In this document: positions 35,601 to 42,773 of the stretch, in pieces
Position numbering within the stretch: the stretch's first letter is position 1
How the letters are laid out: each line of letters begins with the position of its first letter
Source: MGIIa-K1 sp964577145
Lineage (GTDB): Archaea; Thermoplasmatota; Poseidoniia; Poseidoniales; Poseidoniaceae
Reading direction: 5' to 3'
DNA length: 53,444 nt
NCBI GenBank assembly: GCA_964577145.1
Contig: CAZNXM010000010.1
Location: 1 to 53,444 of the forward strand
Translations under genes and position numbers: made by a program
Notes under the pieces: model-generated
Databases searched by the model: none
Told to the model about the DNA's origin: nothing
What the model saw: the letters and a program-made list of their open reading frames with translations, nothing else

Positions 35601-37559
35601 CAATTAGTGGTAGCACCACTATTCCTTGTAGAAGTTGAAGATTGGCCAGATGAGATGTTTTTCCACCGTAATTGGGATAGGGATTGGAAAGCAAAGGTCA
35701 CAAATGTTGGCAATGAAGATGTCGTTGTTAATTTGTCATGGGATATTCTCAAACCAGGACTAGAGGTGCCAAGTAGTGCTTGGGAAATGGCTAATGGTGC
35801 ACCTACAGCACTTGTACTTCCTCAAGGTGTTAGCGTCGAGTTATCATTCACTGTAGAGGCAAAGGAATTCGAACCGGATATCAATCTCCAAGCGTTACTC
35901 AGAGTGACACTTACCCCTGTGAATCAGGATGTAAGTGGAACGTCAGTACTTGAGTCCAATCTTAAGATGTCGCGATTATTTTCTTACGGCGACTTCCCTC
36001 TACAACCATCTGAAGATGATAGCAATCTCACTCAAGAGATAATTTGGTCACATATCCCTGAAGGTGCTGACACAACTGTAGCATATATGATTGAGTTGTG
36101 CGGTGCTAGCAGAATCGTTAATCTGAGTGCACTTGGATTATCTGAGGAAAATTATTCTTGGAATTTCGCGCTGAATTCCGATGGTACTGATAACCCACTT
36201 GATGTTGACAATGATTGTGATTCAGGCGGTTCGCACCAAACGATTGATCTTCCGGCAAGAGCGAGTTGGGTAACAGATAACCCACTTAATGTTGTGATTG
36301 ATACACCCGATAGACCAAATATCCTCCAAAATGATGGATATGATTTGACTTTCAGATTGTACCACCCTGACGACCACAGTGGATTCACGGTTTATACTGA
36401 GGCAACATTCCGTTTCTTCTTCGATACATATTCTGAGCCTGTAATTGAGAATTTGAAGTTCGCAAATGGAGAATTGATGGAAGGAACTACAACAAAGATT
36501 ACAGCTACTCTGAGGAATACTGGTACTTCAATCGCAGTAAATGTTCAGGCTGTGCTAACATGTGATGGAATAACGGTTGCAAACCCAGTAAAATTCAAAT
36601 CGCTTTTGCTTTCATCTGAATCAGAAGAAATTGAATGGACTGTAACTTCCGACCACTTAGACTGGTGGATACAAGGAAGAGATGTAGAGTGTAGTGCCAA
36701 ATTGGTAGCGCAGAATTGGGATGGCGAACTCATTGAAAACGATCCTATAATTCTCACAGGAGAAGTTGACTCGTGGTCACCAGGAATAACCATCTCTTTC
36801 ATTGCGGTAATTGCGCTAATACTCGCATCTGTTGGACTCTTGAGACTTGTCGGTCAATCTGAGAAATTCCGTTTGGCTGCCGTGTATAGCGGAGTACTTG
36901 CCCTTGGCTTTGCATTCCATCTCGTAAATCTCACTTGGTGGGGACCTCTGATTTTGTTGCTTGCAGCAATCTGGGTTTGGGGAATGACTTGGCGTTCAAC
37001 AGAAGAATTCCAATTGATTCATGAGGATTATCAGCGCGCCCGTAAAGGAATTTCAACCCTTTACAGTGATCATTTCGATGTCATTAGTGATGCAAAGCGA
37101 CAACTTTCCATTATTCTCGCCATGCCAATTCTCGGTATGATAATCGTCGTCTTAGGAATCCCTCCACAGATGTCTCCAGATGCAAGTAATCTCAGTAGCT
37201 TAATCGGTTACATCGCCTTGGTTCTTCTTGGTGTTTGGTTCCTAATATGGCAAGCTAACAGGATGTATGGAGGACTCTATGGGCGCCTAACCGATGTAGA
37301 GGTCAAGGCTACAAGAATCGAACGCGATTTGGGTGACCCTGCGCGATTGCTTACCGAGTTGGCAAGTGACGGAATCGACCTATCCAGCATTATCTCCACT
37401 CCAAGTCCAACAATTCAGGCAGACGGAGAAGCTAGCACAGATGAAGTCAATGCTTGGGATGAGGATATGGACGCCTTACTCGAATCCGACGATGAAACCG
37501 AAGCAGAAGTCGAATCCGAGCCCGATTCTGAAGAAGAGGAGGTGAGCGACGATGACTGA
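32637..37559 (+). CDS. Giant exported CARDB/NEW3-like protein with multiple C-terminal membrane helices
   Basis: A 1640-residue membrane protein. The signal peptide MHERRLAFSLIMVMMIQILVPVIPVDA is followed by about 1300 residues of repeated Ig-like beta domains. These carry the CARDB/NEW3 wording: VRIVVTNQGPVDGTATL, FTVENSGNVPSAFTINAG, FTIDFANTGNDLSSYRFSI, INNTGNVATTFTLWLDE, FTFSNSGNLEETLNVTA and KVTNVGNEDVVVNLSW. Then come about five transmembrane helices (ITISFIAVIALILASVGLL through LIGYIALVLLGVWFLIW) and a very acidic cytoplasmic tail (SEEEEVSDDD). It overlaps both neighbours, so it belongs to the archaellum transcript. A role as an extracellular scaffold or anchor for the motor is my hypothesis. 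A cell-surface protein merely co-regulated with motility is the alternative. Confidence 0.72.
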   Translation: MHERRLAFSLIMVMMIQILVPVIPVDATMGRTTPDFTVSVMTLSAGGSIDDGVDTILAPGDHIVRIVVTNQGPVDGTATLNLVHQPSPLSAESSVASINLGVIAATSSSNPILINWTAASGDDQTLFARISSSTDINPSNDERRLDFHVRDYHYGVVLTDTVPGPTGGFTDVRLDHTTHTFNATVRNDGVMTVSSVFELNFTDVLDPSNQMSFWGNTETLLPGNLLYQAGGVELSTSFDAATILGSWTLATKVHFNGTLWNNVVVSSVETVTFSDYIIDVSPPGDRAIEPGATTVLTWIITNLGVTDSLQIELGSDQGWHDDSQEGTIINIGGGESTTVVVQVAIPSDAVKPTLENVYLNLTSQGPDAYTARSVGHVMVGDQFQATVIAPVGPVTVTPAQTTSLLFTVENSGNVPSAFTINAGLSAAAENWDVVSLASQTEVMPAGTNVTITVQITPAPISSPLDPGERNSAGDSISAWLQATPMNGGIPSLNSTQLIIRPVIAVDPGPETEVIYLTEQQVLEANGSGGIDEILSLQVEVRHNLGTAITGGVDANLTVGASVFTPLNVGGNNEAVRWGATVTPDSVAALEIGEIFQSWLGIDGPGDELPLAGTLELPVTATPILTASQQANGVLASSVTRNISIMIPSITDGAILTEGPLDADVGNETTFTIDFANTGNDLSSYRFSIVDDLPDDWSATLDTLESGNNIISNLSPSMADHPVTGNAHIKSFALSITTDPQAPADTFQPLNITIEDRLTGEVLDVHTLMIRVQESVNFELFPTNDTVDLSIYENPLTRVYINNTGNVATTFTLWLDESQAGDIDFVIESAMEVLVAPGYSESIKIRLNPNEDASADDFHMATLWVMAQSGMNLSAAIVGNISGDHSLQIDGPSSVEVTPGINEVIPFTFSNSGNLEETLNVTAVIEGNWSSSWVLDQMVLPINGSLGNDLTVNVPALGGDQELANGDIHNLTVTLYQTSSGAYLVSRNIQLVVAPLFLVEVEDWPDEMFFHRNWDRDWKAKVTNVGNEDVVVNLSWDILKPGLEVPSSAWEMANGAPTALVLPQGVSVELSFTVEAKEFEPDINLQALLRVTLTPVNQDVSGTSVLESNLKMSRLFSYGDFPLQPSEDDSNLTQEIIWSHIPEGADTTVAYMIELCGASRIVNLSALGLSEENYSWNFALNSDGTDNPLDVDNDCDSGGSHQTIDLPARASWVTDNPLNVVIDTPDRPNILQNDGYDLTFRLYHPDDHSGFTVYTEATFRFFFDTYSEPVIENLKFANGELMEGTTTKITATLRNTGTSIAVNVQAVLTCDGITVANPVKFKSLLLSSESEEIEWTVTSDHLDWWIQGRDVECSAKLVAQNWDGELIENDPIILTGEVDSWSPGITISFIAVIALILASVGLLRLVGQSEKFRLAAVYSGVLALGFAFHLVNLTWWGPLILLLAAIWVWGMTWRSTEEFQLIHEDYQRARKGISTLYSDHFDVISDAKRQLSIILAMPILGMIIVVLGIPPQMSPDASNLSSLIGYIALVLLGVWFLIWQANRMYGGLYGRLTDVEVKATRIERDLGDPARLLTELASDGIDLSSIISTPSPTIQADGEASTDEVNAWDEDMDALLESDDETEAEVESEPDSEEEEVSDDD

Positions 37560-38526
37560 AGAAGAGGAAGTAGAAGTCGGTGCATCGGACCTAGACCAAG
37601 CACGTAGTGCAATTCGAGATTCCCAAATGAGTGCAGACCGCTTGATGCAAGCGAGTCGTCAGTTAGAGCACATGGTATTCGGAGTTTCAATCGAAGATGG
37701 TTCTTCACTTGCAGCAACCGAATATGATATTGTGGATGCAAGGACAAATCTCGAGCAGCACAAGTTGTATCGCGCACGTCGCTCAGTTCGCCGTGCAGAG
37801 AAGGCACTCAAGATTCTGGAAGGTGACGTAATTGAACTACGTAGAAATATCGCTATGCTCAACCGTCTACTAATGGAAAAGACGGTAACTGAGGCAGAAG
37901 TAGAAACAGTTCTACGCCGATTACGTAATGCTACTAGTGCAGCTGAAATGGGCGATGTTGGCGTTGCAGCGATAGAAGTGGAGAGCCTGATTGGCGACCT
38001 AATCGTAGATTCAGCAAGTGCCCTCAATCCGTTCCTATTCCGTTCATTCTGGATGGGCATCGATACTCGATGGCCAGCAGGCGGAGACGATGGCGTATTG
38101 ATGGTACGCATCATCAATGATGGGGACAGGCCTTTGCCTGAAATGCGCCTAGAACCACCGATTCCTGAGGGTTGGCAGTGCTCCCCTTCATTCATCGATT
38201 TACCTTCGATTAGGCCTGGAGGATTCCTTCCAGTCAGATTTGATGTTAAGCCTGGCTTGAGGTTCTCACTCGATGAAGTTCCATTATCGCGAAAACTTGC
38301 AATTCAGACCGCATACGAAGTCAGGTCAGGTCAGGTCAATGTGATTGTTCGTGCGCAAAACCGAAGCATGGAAACCTTGCGCGATGTTCTACTCCAACCA
38401 TGGATGCCTCCGGGCTACATTAGTGGTGCATTGCCTCTCATGGAGAGGTTAGCACCAGACGAAGTCGGTGTGATTAGAATACCTCTAGCCATCGACATGG
38501 GCGACGGAGGTGAATCCGCCGCCTGA
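37552..38526 (+). CDS. Coiled-coil plus Ig-like-domain cytoplasmic protein, archaellum cluster
   Basis: A 324-residue protein with no signal peptide, not recognised as a known family. Residues 1-15 are acidic. Residues ~15-150 are helical with heptad-like pattern and many Arg/Glu (ARRSVRRAEKALKILEGDVIELRRNIAMLNRLL), so a coiled coil is likely. Residues ~180-320 are beta-rich and recall NEW3/alpha-galactosidase-like domains (MVRIINDGDRPLPEMRLEPPIPEGWQ; VIVRAQNRSMETLRDVLLQP). It starts inside the last codons of the giant gene, with GGAGGTGA just upstream. It may bind the giant protein's acidic tail and link it to the motor, but this rests on gene order only. Confidence 0.62.
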   Translation: MTEEEEVEVGASDLDQARSAIRDSQMSADRLMQASRQLEHMVFGVSIEDGSSLAATEYDIVDARTNLEQHKLYRARRSVRRAEKALKILEGDVIELRRNIAMLNRLLMEKTVTEAEVETVLRRLRNATSAAEMGDVGVAAIEVESLIGDLIVDSASALNPFLFRSFWMGIDTRWPAGGDDGVLMVRIINDGDRPLPEMRLEPPIPEGWQCSPSFIDLPSIRPGGFLPVRFDVKPGLRFSLDEVPLSRKLAIQTAYEVRSGQVNVIVRAQNRSMETLRDVLLQPWMPPGYISGALPLMERLAPDEVGVIRIPLAIDMGDGGESAA

Positions 38527-38613
38527 CATCATGTTCCACCCTGCAGGCGGTTTCGCCGGTTGGGGAGGATTGTAGAGATACGAGAAAAGAAAAGAAAATG
38601 AGGTGAAAACCAA
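38527..38613. other. Spacer before the archaellins, with hairpin and A-rich leader
   Basis: An 87-bp gap without a gene. A small hairpin GGCG-GTTT-CGCC lies at 38546-38557, then a purine-rich run (about 38578-38605) ending in GAGGTGA, which is the ribosome binding site of the first archaellin, 7 nt before its ATG. This would suit a separate, strongly translated archaellin mRNA, or a processing or termination point after the upstream genes. No clear TATA box was seen. Confidence 0.45.
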
Positions 38614-39378
38614 ATGCAAAATAGAAATGAAAGAAATGAGATGAACGACGATTGGGGTTCAATTGGTATCGGTGCGATGATTGTTTTCATCGCTTTGATT
38701 CTGGTTGCCGCAGTCGCTAGCGCAGTAATCATACAAACTGGTGAAAAGCTACAGCAGAACGCACAGCAGACAGGGTCTGATACACAAGAAGAGATTGGTG
38801 GTAAAATCAGCATTATTACAATGTGGGTTGGACAACAAACCGATTGTGATGGAGATCTAGCAACTGGCGATCCATGCATTACTTTAGTGTATGAACTCGC
38901 CGCAGGAAGTGAACCGATGCTTGAAAGTCAAGTTGTTTGGACAATTTCATGTACTGACAATGCTGGAACTGGCCTTGATACCGTTTACGGTATTTTTGAT
39001 GGTGACATCACTGGTACTGTTGCAGGAACTTCTCCGAACTCATTCGGTGACGGAACTGTCGATACTACCAACCTACATCTGGACACTCGAAATGTTGATG
39101 GTACAACCAAAAATATCGACCTAAATGGTGCAACTGCTGGCGTTGGTGTTGGCGGTGAAAACGATGATGACACATTACAACCAGGGCAAGTTTACATGAT
39201 CGATCTGAAGACTTCGGCCGATGCAAACGACTTGAATACTGCAGGTAATGCCGTGGCTGGTGAATGCGATCCTGTTCTAAATGAACAGCATACACTTACA
39301 ATTCAAGTAGCGGGTGGCGGATCAACTTATGAGAAGTTATCCTACACCAGTGTTACTGAAGGAGAATCTATTGTTTGA
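38614..39378 (+). CDS. arlB: Archaellin 1 (archaellum filament protein)
   Basis: A 254-residue preprotein that polymerises into the archaellum filament. The class III signal is MQNRNERNEMNDDWG, with cleavage expected after this Gly. It is followed by the archaellin helix SIGIGAMIVFIALILVAAVAS and then AVIIQTGEKLQQNAQQTG, the typical N-terminal core. The remaining ~200 residues form the beta-rich outer domain, with one Cys pair possible near CDGDLATGDPC. It ends GGGSTYEKLSYTSV. The residues before the cleavage Gly are acidic (NDDW) rather than the usual Lys/Arg. The start is supported by GAGGTGA at 38600-38606. The second archaellin follows after 10 bp. Confidence 0.93.
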   Translation: MQNRNERNEMNDDWGSIGIGAMIVFIALILVAAVASAVIIQTGEKLQQNAQQTGSDTQEEIGGKISIITMWVGQQTDCDGDLATGDPCITLVYELAAGSEPMLESQVVWTISCTDNAGTGLDTVYGIFDGDITGTVAGTSPNSFGDGTVDTTNLHLDTRNVDGTTKNIDLNGATAGVGVGGENDDDTLQPGQVYMIDLKTSADANDLNTAGNAVAGECDPVLNEQHTLTIQVAGGGSTYEKLSYTSVTEGESIV

Positions 39379-39388
39379 GGTGATTGTG

Positions 39389-40021
39389 ATGAAGAAAAAT
39401 AATGAAATCAACGACGAAATCGGTTCCATTGGAATCGGTGCAATGATTGTGTTCATCGCTCTGATTTTGGTAGCAGCAGTTGCTTCTGCCGTAATCATTC
39501 AGACTGGTGAAAAACTTCAGCAAAATGCACAGCAAACTGGACAAGATACCGAGCGTGAAATCGGAGGAAAAATTACCGTAAACTCAGTTCTTATTAGTTC
39601 TGTTACCACGGTAAGGTTATCCTTTGAATCTGCACCAGGTAGTGGCGTTCTAGCTACAGAAAATATCGCATGGCAGGTTTCCTGTTCTAATGCTAATAGT
39701 GGTGGTTACAACTTCGTTGCTGGTACATTTGGTGATAATGACATTACCGATGCATCAGTAATAGGCGACACATACCTTGCTTCAGATCCAGATACAGATT
39801 CGGCAACTCCCGGTAATAGTGTAGCAACAATTGACCCCGGAGTATCTTATGTCATAGACATGAATCTTGATACTGGTCCAGATACCGCTGGAGCGGATTG
39901 TGGATTTGATGATTTAACTGTAAATGACCAACTGACTATGTGGATTCACGTAGAAGGTGGCGGTTCAACTTACGAGAACCTTTACATTACGTCAACAAGC
40001 CCTGGTACAGCGTTAATCTGA
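39389..40021 (+). CDS. arlB: Archaellin 2 (archaellum filament protein)
   Basis: A 210-residue paralogue of the preceding archaellin, arisen by tandem duplication. The first ~55 residues are nearly the same (NDEIG then SIGIGAMIVFIALILVAAVAS and GEKLQQNAQQTG), while the outer domain differs and is shorter. It ends GGGSTYENLYITS. I chose the ATG at 39389 because GAGGTGAT lies 5-8 nt upstream and the protein then begins with the short class III leader; the longer frame starts inside archaellin 1. One archaellin may be the major filament subunit and the other the minor or hook-like one; the sequence does not say which. Confidence 0.93.
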   Translation: MKKNNEINDEIGSIGIGAMIVFIALILVAAVASAVIIQTGEKLQQNAQQTGQDTEREIGGKITVNSVLISSVTTVRLSFESAPGSGVLATENIAWQVSCSNANSGGYNFVAGTFGDNDITDASVIGDTYLASDPDTDSATPGNSVATIDPGVSYVIDMNLDTGPDTAGADCGFDDLTVNDQLTMWIHVEGGGSTYENLYITSTSPGTALI

Positions 40022-40095
40022 TTGAATTGGCTTTACAATTGTTCTCTTTCATCAGATTGAGACGATTGTTTAGTTAGTTCAATGGAGGATACATT

Positions 40096-40911
40096 ATGGC
40101 ATGGCCATTTACAAATAGCGGTCGGTCCGCAGATGGTGAGGACGACCTCTCCGAGGAGCGCTTGCGCATGATGGCGAATATCGCCATCGAGCAAGTGCCT
40201 TTGCCCGAAGAGGGCGAACTCTTGGAAGAGGATGCCTGGACCATTTCTCCCGGTCCGACGAGAGCGAAGCTCAACAGTATGGGATCAATTCCCAGTCTGG
40301 CAGCAGCACCGGCGCAATCACAAGTAAATGCTCAGGTAGATACCTCTGGCCTCGAACGGTTGATTTCCAGCCGTCTCGATATGGTCGAGGATGTCCTGCG
40401 CAATGTGGAGCACCGTTTGGTGGAAACACCAGGAGTGTCTGTAGAGAGCGGCGAGGAAGAGGAAGGAACGCCAACAGAAGACGGCGACGTTATTGTCACC
40501 GCTTCTGGAGAAGTGATCTCCGTAGGAGCTGGATCAGATCGCCTAATGGGCGACGATGCAGCACCATTGCTCGAACTGTACGAGGCTCAAGCCCTAGCAT
40601 CGAATCCATTCCTAGTCGCTCCGGCGCACTTGGGTGATGGTGGAGATGGTTCGGTAGGAGCGCCAACAGTGGCCGCATTATTGCTGGATAACCTCTCAGG
40701 TATGGCTTCGGTTTCCTTCACACAGAAGGCGACCAGTTCAGGAATGCTCTCTGCCGAAGAAGGCAAAGAGGTTCTTGCGATAGTCAATATGGCTGCTCCC
40801 GGTGATCCCGAGAGCGCGCTTGAAGACCATTTGCCACACAGAGAGTTGTTGACCTTCTCTGCCCTTGTCAGTAATTGGCGAAGGGCTAGATCACTCAGGG
40901 GTGAACTCTGA
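40096..40911 (+). CDS. Acidic archaellum-cluster protein in the ArlC/D/E position
   Basis: A 271-residue, acidic, cytoplasmic protein with no membrane helix. An N-terminal disordered-looking part rich in Glu/Asp and Pro is followed by LERLISSRLDMVEDVLRNVEHRLV (helical, possible coiled coil). Next are a Glu-rich linker and a C-terminal helical domain (APTVAALLLDNLSGMASVSFTQKATSSGMLSAEEGKEVLAIVNMA, then ELLTFSALVSNW). Its place between the archaellins and ArlF is where euryarchaea encode ArlC/D/E, the cytosolic ring proteins that link the motor to chemotaxis. The 'helix-then-G(W/M)(I/L)SxEEV/GK' end faintly recalls ArlD/E, but the match is too weak to assert. GGAGG is 9 nt upstream. Confidence 0.6.
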   Translation: MAWPFTNSGRSADGEDDLSEERLRMMANIAIEQVPLPEEGELLEEDAWTISPGPTRAKLNSMGSIPSLAAAPAQSQVNAQVDTSGLERLISSRLDMVEDVLRNVEHRLVETPGVSVESGEEEEGTPTEDGDVIVTASGEVISVGAGSDRLMGDDAAPLLELYEAQALASNPFLVAPAHLGDGGDGSVGAPTVAALLLDNLSGMASVSFTQKATSSGMLSAEEGKEVLAIVNMAAPGDPESALEDHLPHRELLTFSALVSNWRRARSLRGEL

Positions 40912-40912
40912 G

Positions 40913-41554
40913 ATGGGGTCGGTGGCGGTAGGAGCCATGGTCGTGGGGACCAGTATGCTCGTCGTATTCGCATTAGCGATGGTGACATTAGAGCAACAGG
41001 TCGATAACTCACTGGCTGAGCTTGAAAACGCCGCCGAACCTCTTCCAGTTTTCACAATTGAAGATGCAACGAATGTGGAAGGAGCAGTTGTGTCATTTAA
41101 CATAAGTAACGGCGGGACCGGCTACACAGCCGGCCAAGTCGAGGTAAATGGCAGTACAGGCTCATTCCTAGCGGATTTAGTAGTTACATTAGGGGTAGTA
41201 ACCGGACTCGATATTATTGATCATGGATCATCGTATCTCTACGCCTCCACATACTACCTAGAACTAACTGCACCCAATAACGGGAGTAGCCTGAATATCA
41301 CGGCTACTCTCGGTAACATCGTTTATACAAATATCACGAATACAGGAAGTGTCGATATCGACACAGAACATTCGTGGGTACTTACCGATGGAAGCAATCC
41401 TCATAATTTGAGTGACGACTTCCAAGGTTATCTTCCTGAGACAATTTTCCCAGGGGAAACCTACACTCATCATTACTACAGTGGTTCGCAATCCACTGTA
41501 GGTCGAATCGCAGTCAGTAATGGCGGCGTGACTATGGCAACCGCAGTAGTTTAA
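40913..41554 (+). CDS. arlF: ArlF-like archaellum stator protein with long C-terminal domain
   Basis: A 213-residue protein with a short leader and one N-terminal helix (MGSVAVGAMVVGTSMLVVFALAMVTLEQQ), followed by a polar helix and a beta-rich outer domain ending SNGGVTMATAVV. ArlF has this N-helix plus beta-sandwich design and, with ArlG, forms the pseudoperiplasmic stator that binds the S-layer. Usual ArlF is about 130-160 residues, so the outer domain here is larger. The start 40913 is supported by GGTGA 8 nt upstream; a GTG at 40901 is possible. The assignment rests on helix pattern and gene order, and ArlF/ArlG identities could be swapped. Confidence 0.72.
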   Translation: MGSVAVGAMVVGTSMLVVFALAMVTLEQQVDNSLAELENAAEPLPVFTIEDATNVEGAVVSFNISNGGTGYTAGQVEVNGSTGSFLADLVVTLGVVTGLDIIDHGSSYLYASTYYLELTAPNNGSSLNITATLGNIVYTNITNTGSVDIDTEHSWVLTDGSNPHNLSDDFQGYLPETIFPGETYTHHYYSGSQSTVGRIAVSNGGVTMATAVV

Positions 41555-41565
41555 GGTGAGATAAA

Positions 41566-42066
41566 ATGGCAGATGGGGGCGCTTCAACAATGATAATTCT
41601 TGTCGCGTCACTTATTGTTAGTGGACTCGCATCCGTGGTTCTAATCGAAGCATGGGGGGAGGTTGCTGATGCCACCGAAAAGGTATCAAGTTCGAGGCTC
41701 GCCGATATTGAAACTGATTTTGCATTCAGTGGCGACAGAGCTGGAGTTCCTCTTGTAATTCCTGTTGGAGCAAATCAGGAAATCACCTTGCATTTCCAAA
41801 ATACAGGTGACCGAATCATCGAAAAGAATACTATTGCACTCTTTGTCGATGGAGTTTCTGTAGGTTCAGGCAGTGGCTCTACTTTGTATCCTGCATCAGG
41901 TGATTGGGCCCCAGGAACTGTTCTAGAAGTGGTAGTGGATGATCCTTCATTCAACTACTCTGATGGCAACCGAATTGTCGTGACAATGATTGCACAATCA
42001 GAAGTCAGAGATGGTGCAAAAGGAACCGCATCTGAAACTGTCGAGGTGAGATTGGATGGACCATGA
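41566..42066 (+). CDS. arlG: ArlG archaellum stator protein
   Basis: A 166-residue protein with an N-terminal helix (ASTMIILVASLIVSGLASVVLIEAWGEV) and then a beta-sandwich domain (VIPVGANQEITLHFQNTGDRIIEKNTIALFVDG). The ASTMI-type start and the 'xxNTGxRxI' strand agree with ArlG, which sits outside the membrane and stabilises the motor. It lies between ArlF and ArlH, as in other euryarchaeal clusters. GGTGA lies just upstream. The last codons overlap the ArlH start by 11 bp, so translation is coupled. Confidence 0.85.
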   Translation: MADGGASTMIILVASLIVSGLASVVLIEAWGEVADATEKVSSSRLADIETDFAFSGDRAGVPLVIPVGANQEITLHFQNTGDRIIEKNTIALFVDGVSVGSGSGSTLYPASGDWAPGTVLEVVVDDPSFNYSDGNRIVVTMIAQSEVRDGAKGTASETVEVRLDGP

Positions 42067-42772
42067 AGCACCAAAACCAGTGGAGGATGGGTTTCCCTTC
42101 GAGTTGGAACAAGATAGCTTGTCTAATGCAATGGGTGCCCGTCTTCCTAATCGTGCACTGTGGACTATCCAAGGAGAGGTAGGTTCAGGAAAATCTCTAG
42201 TTAGTCAAAGACTGATTTTTGGATTACTTGAGAATGGTTCCAAAGTTTTGGTTGTCACTACTGAACTCACTACGAGAGGTTGGATTGAACAGATGGAATC
42301 TATCGGCTATCCCGTAACTGAACACATTGGTTCAGGACGCTTACTTGTTTTCAGTCGCTACGGTGTTATTGCTGAAGCACGTACAGATGTCGGATTATTC
42401 GATGTCCTTGAAAGCGATGCAGTAGAAAAAGCCGACATCATTGTTATTGACAGCGCTTCTTCACTAATGCCTGAAGGACTTTCAGACTCTGAGAGAGTAA
42501 CTTTCATGCAGAGATTACGTAGAATATGTTCAGATTCACATTCACTATTACTTACACTTGATTCATCCGAAATGGATGAACGCTTACTTCACACTCTCAG
42601 AAGTTCTAGCGAAGTCTTGCTCGACATGAATGCAGGTTTTGTTGGAGGCGAAATCAAACGCAACCTAGTCGTCACTAGATTCCTTAGGGCAGCAGGCCCA
42701 GTTCAAGCCACAGTCGGCTGGCGTGTTGAGCCATACATGGGCTTCATCGTCGACATTACGGCGGTGAGTTGA
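42056..42772 (+). CDS. arlH: ArlH, KaiC-like ATP-binding archaellum motor protein
   Basis: A 238-residue RecA/KaiC-like protein. Walker A is QGEVGSGKS (G40-S47) and Walker B is KADIIVIDSASS. The family member ArlH binds ATP, forms a hexameric ring with ArlI under ArlJ, and is thought to time motor assembly. VVTRFLRA and PYMGFIVDITAVS at the end are in the family style. A GAGGTGAG site overlapping the end of arlG lies about 6 nt upstream of its ATG. It precedes arlI by one base. Confidence 0.9.
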   Translation: MDHEAPKPVEDGFPFELEQDSLSNAMGARLPNRALWTIQGEVGSGKSLVSQRLIFGLLENGSKVLVVTTELTTRGWIEQMESIGYPVTEHIGSGRLLVFSRYGVIAEARTDVGLFDVLESDAVEKADIIVIDSASSLMPEGLSDSERVTFMQRLRRICSDSHSLLLTLDSSEMDERLLHTLRSSSEVLLDMNAGFVGGEIKRNLVVTRFLRAAGPVQATVGWRVEPYMGFIVDITAVS

Positions 42773-42773
42773 G

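Noticed and set aside
38332..38345. Short tandem repeat GGTCAGGTCAGGTCA within the 324-aa gene
   Set aside because: Only three 5-bp units in a coding region (VRSGQV); no sign of a functional repeat or recombination site.
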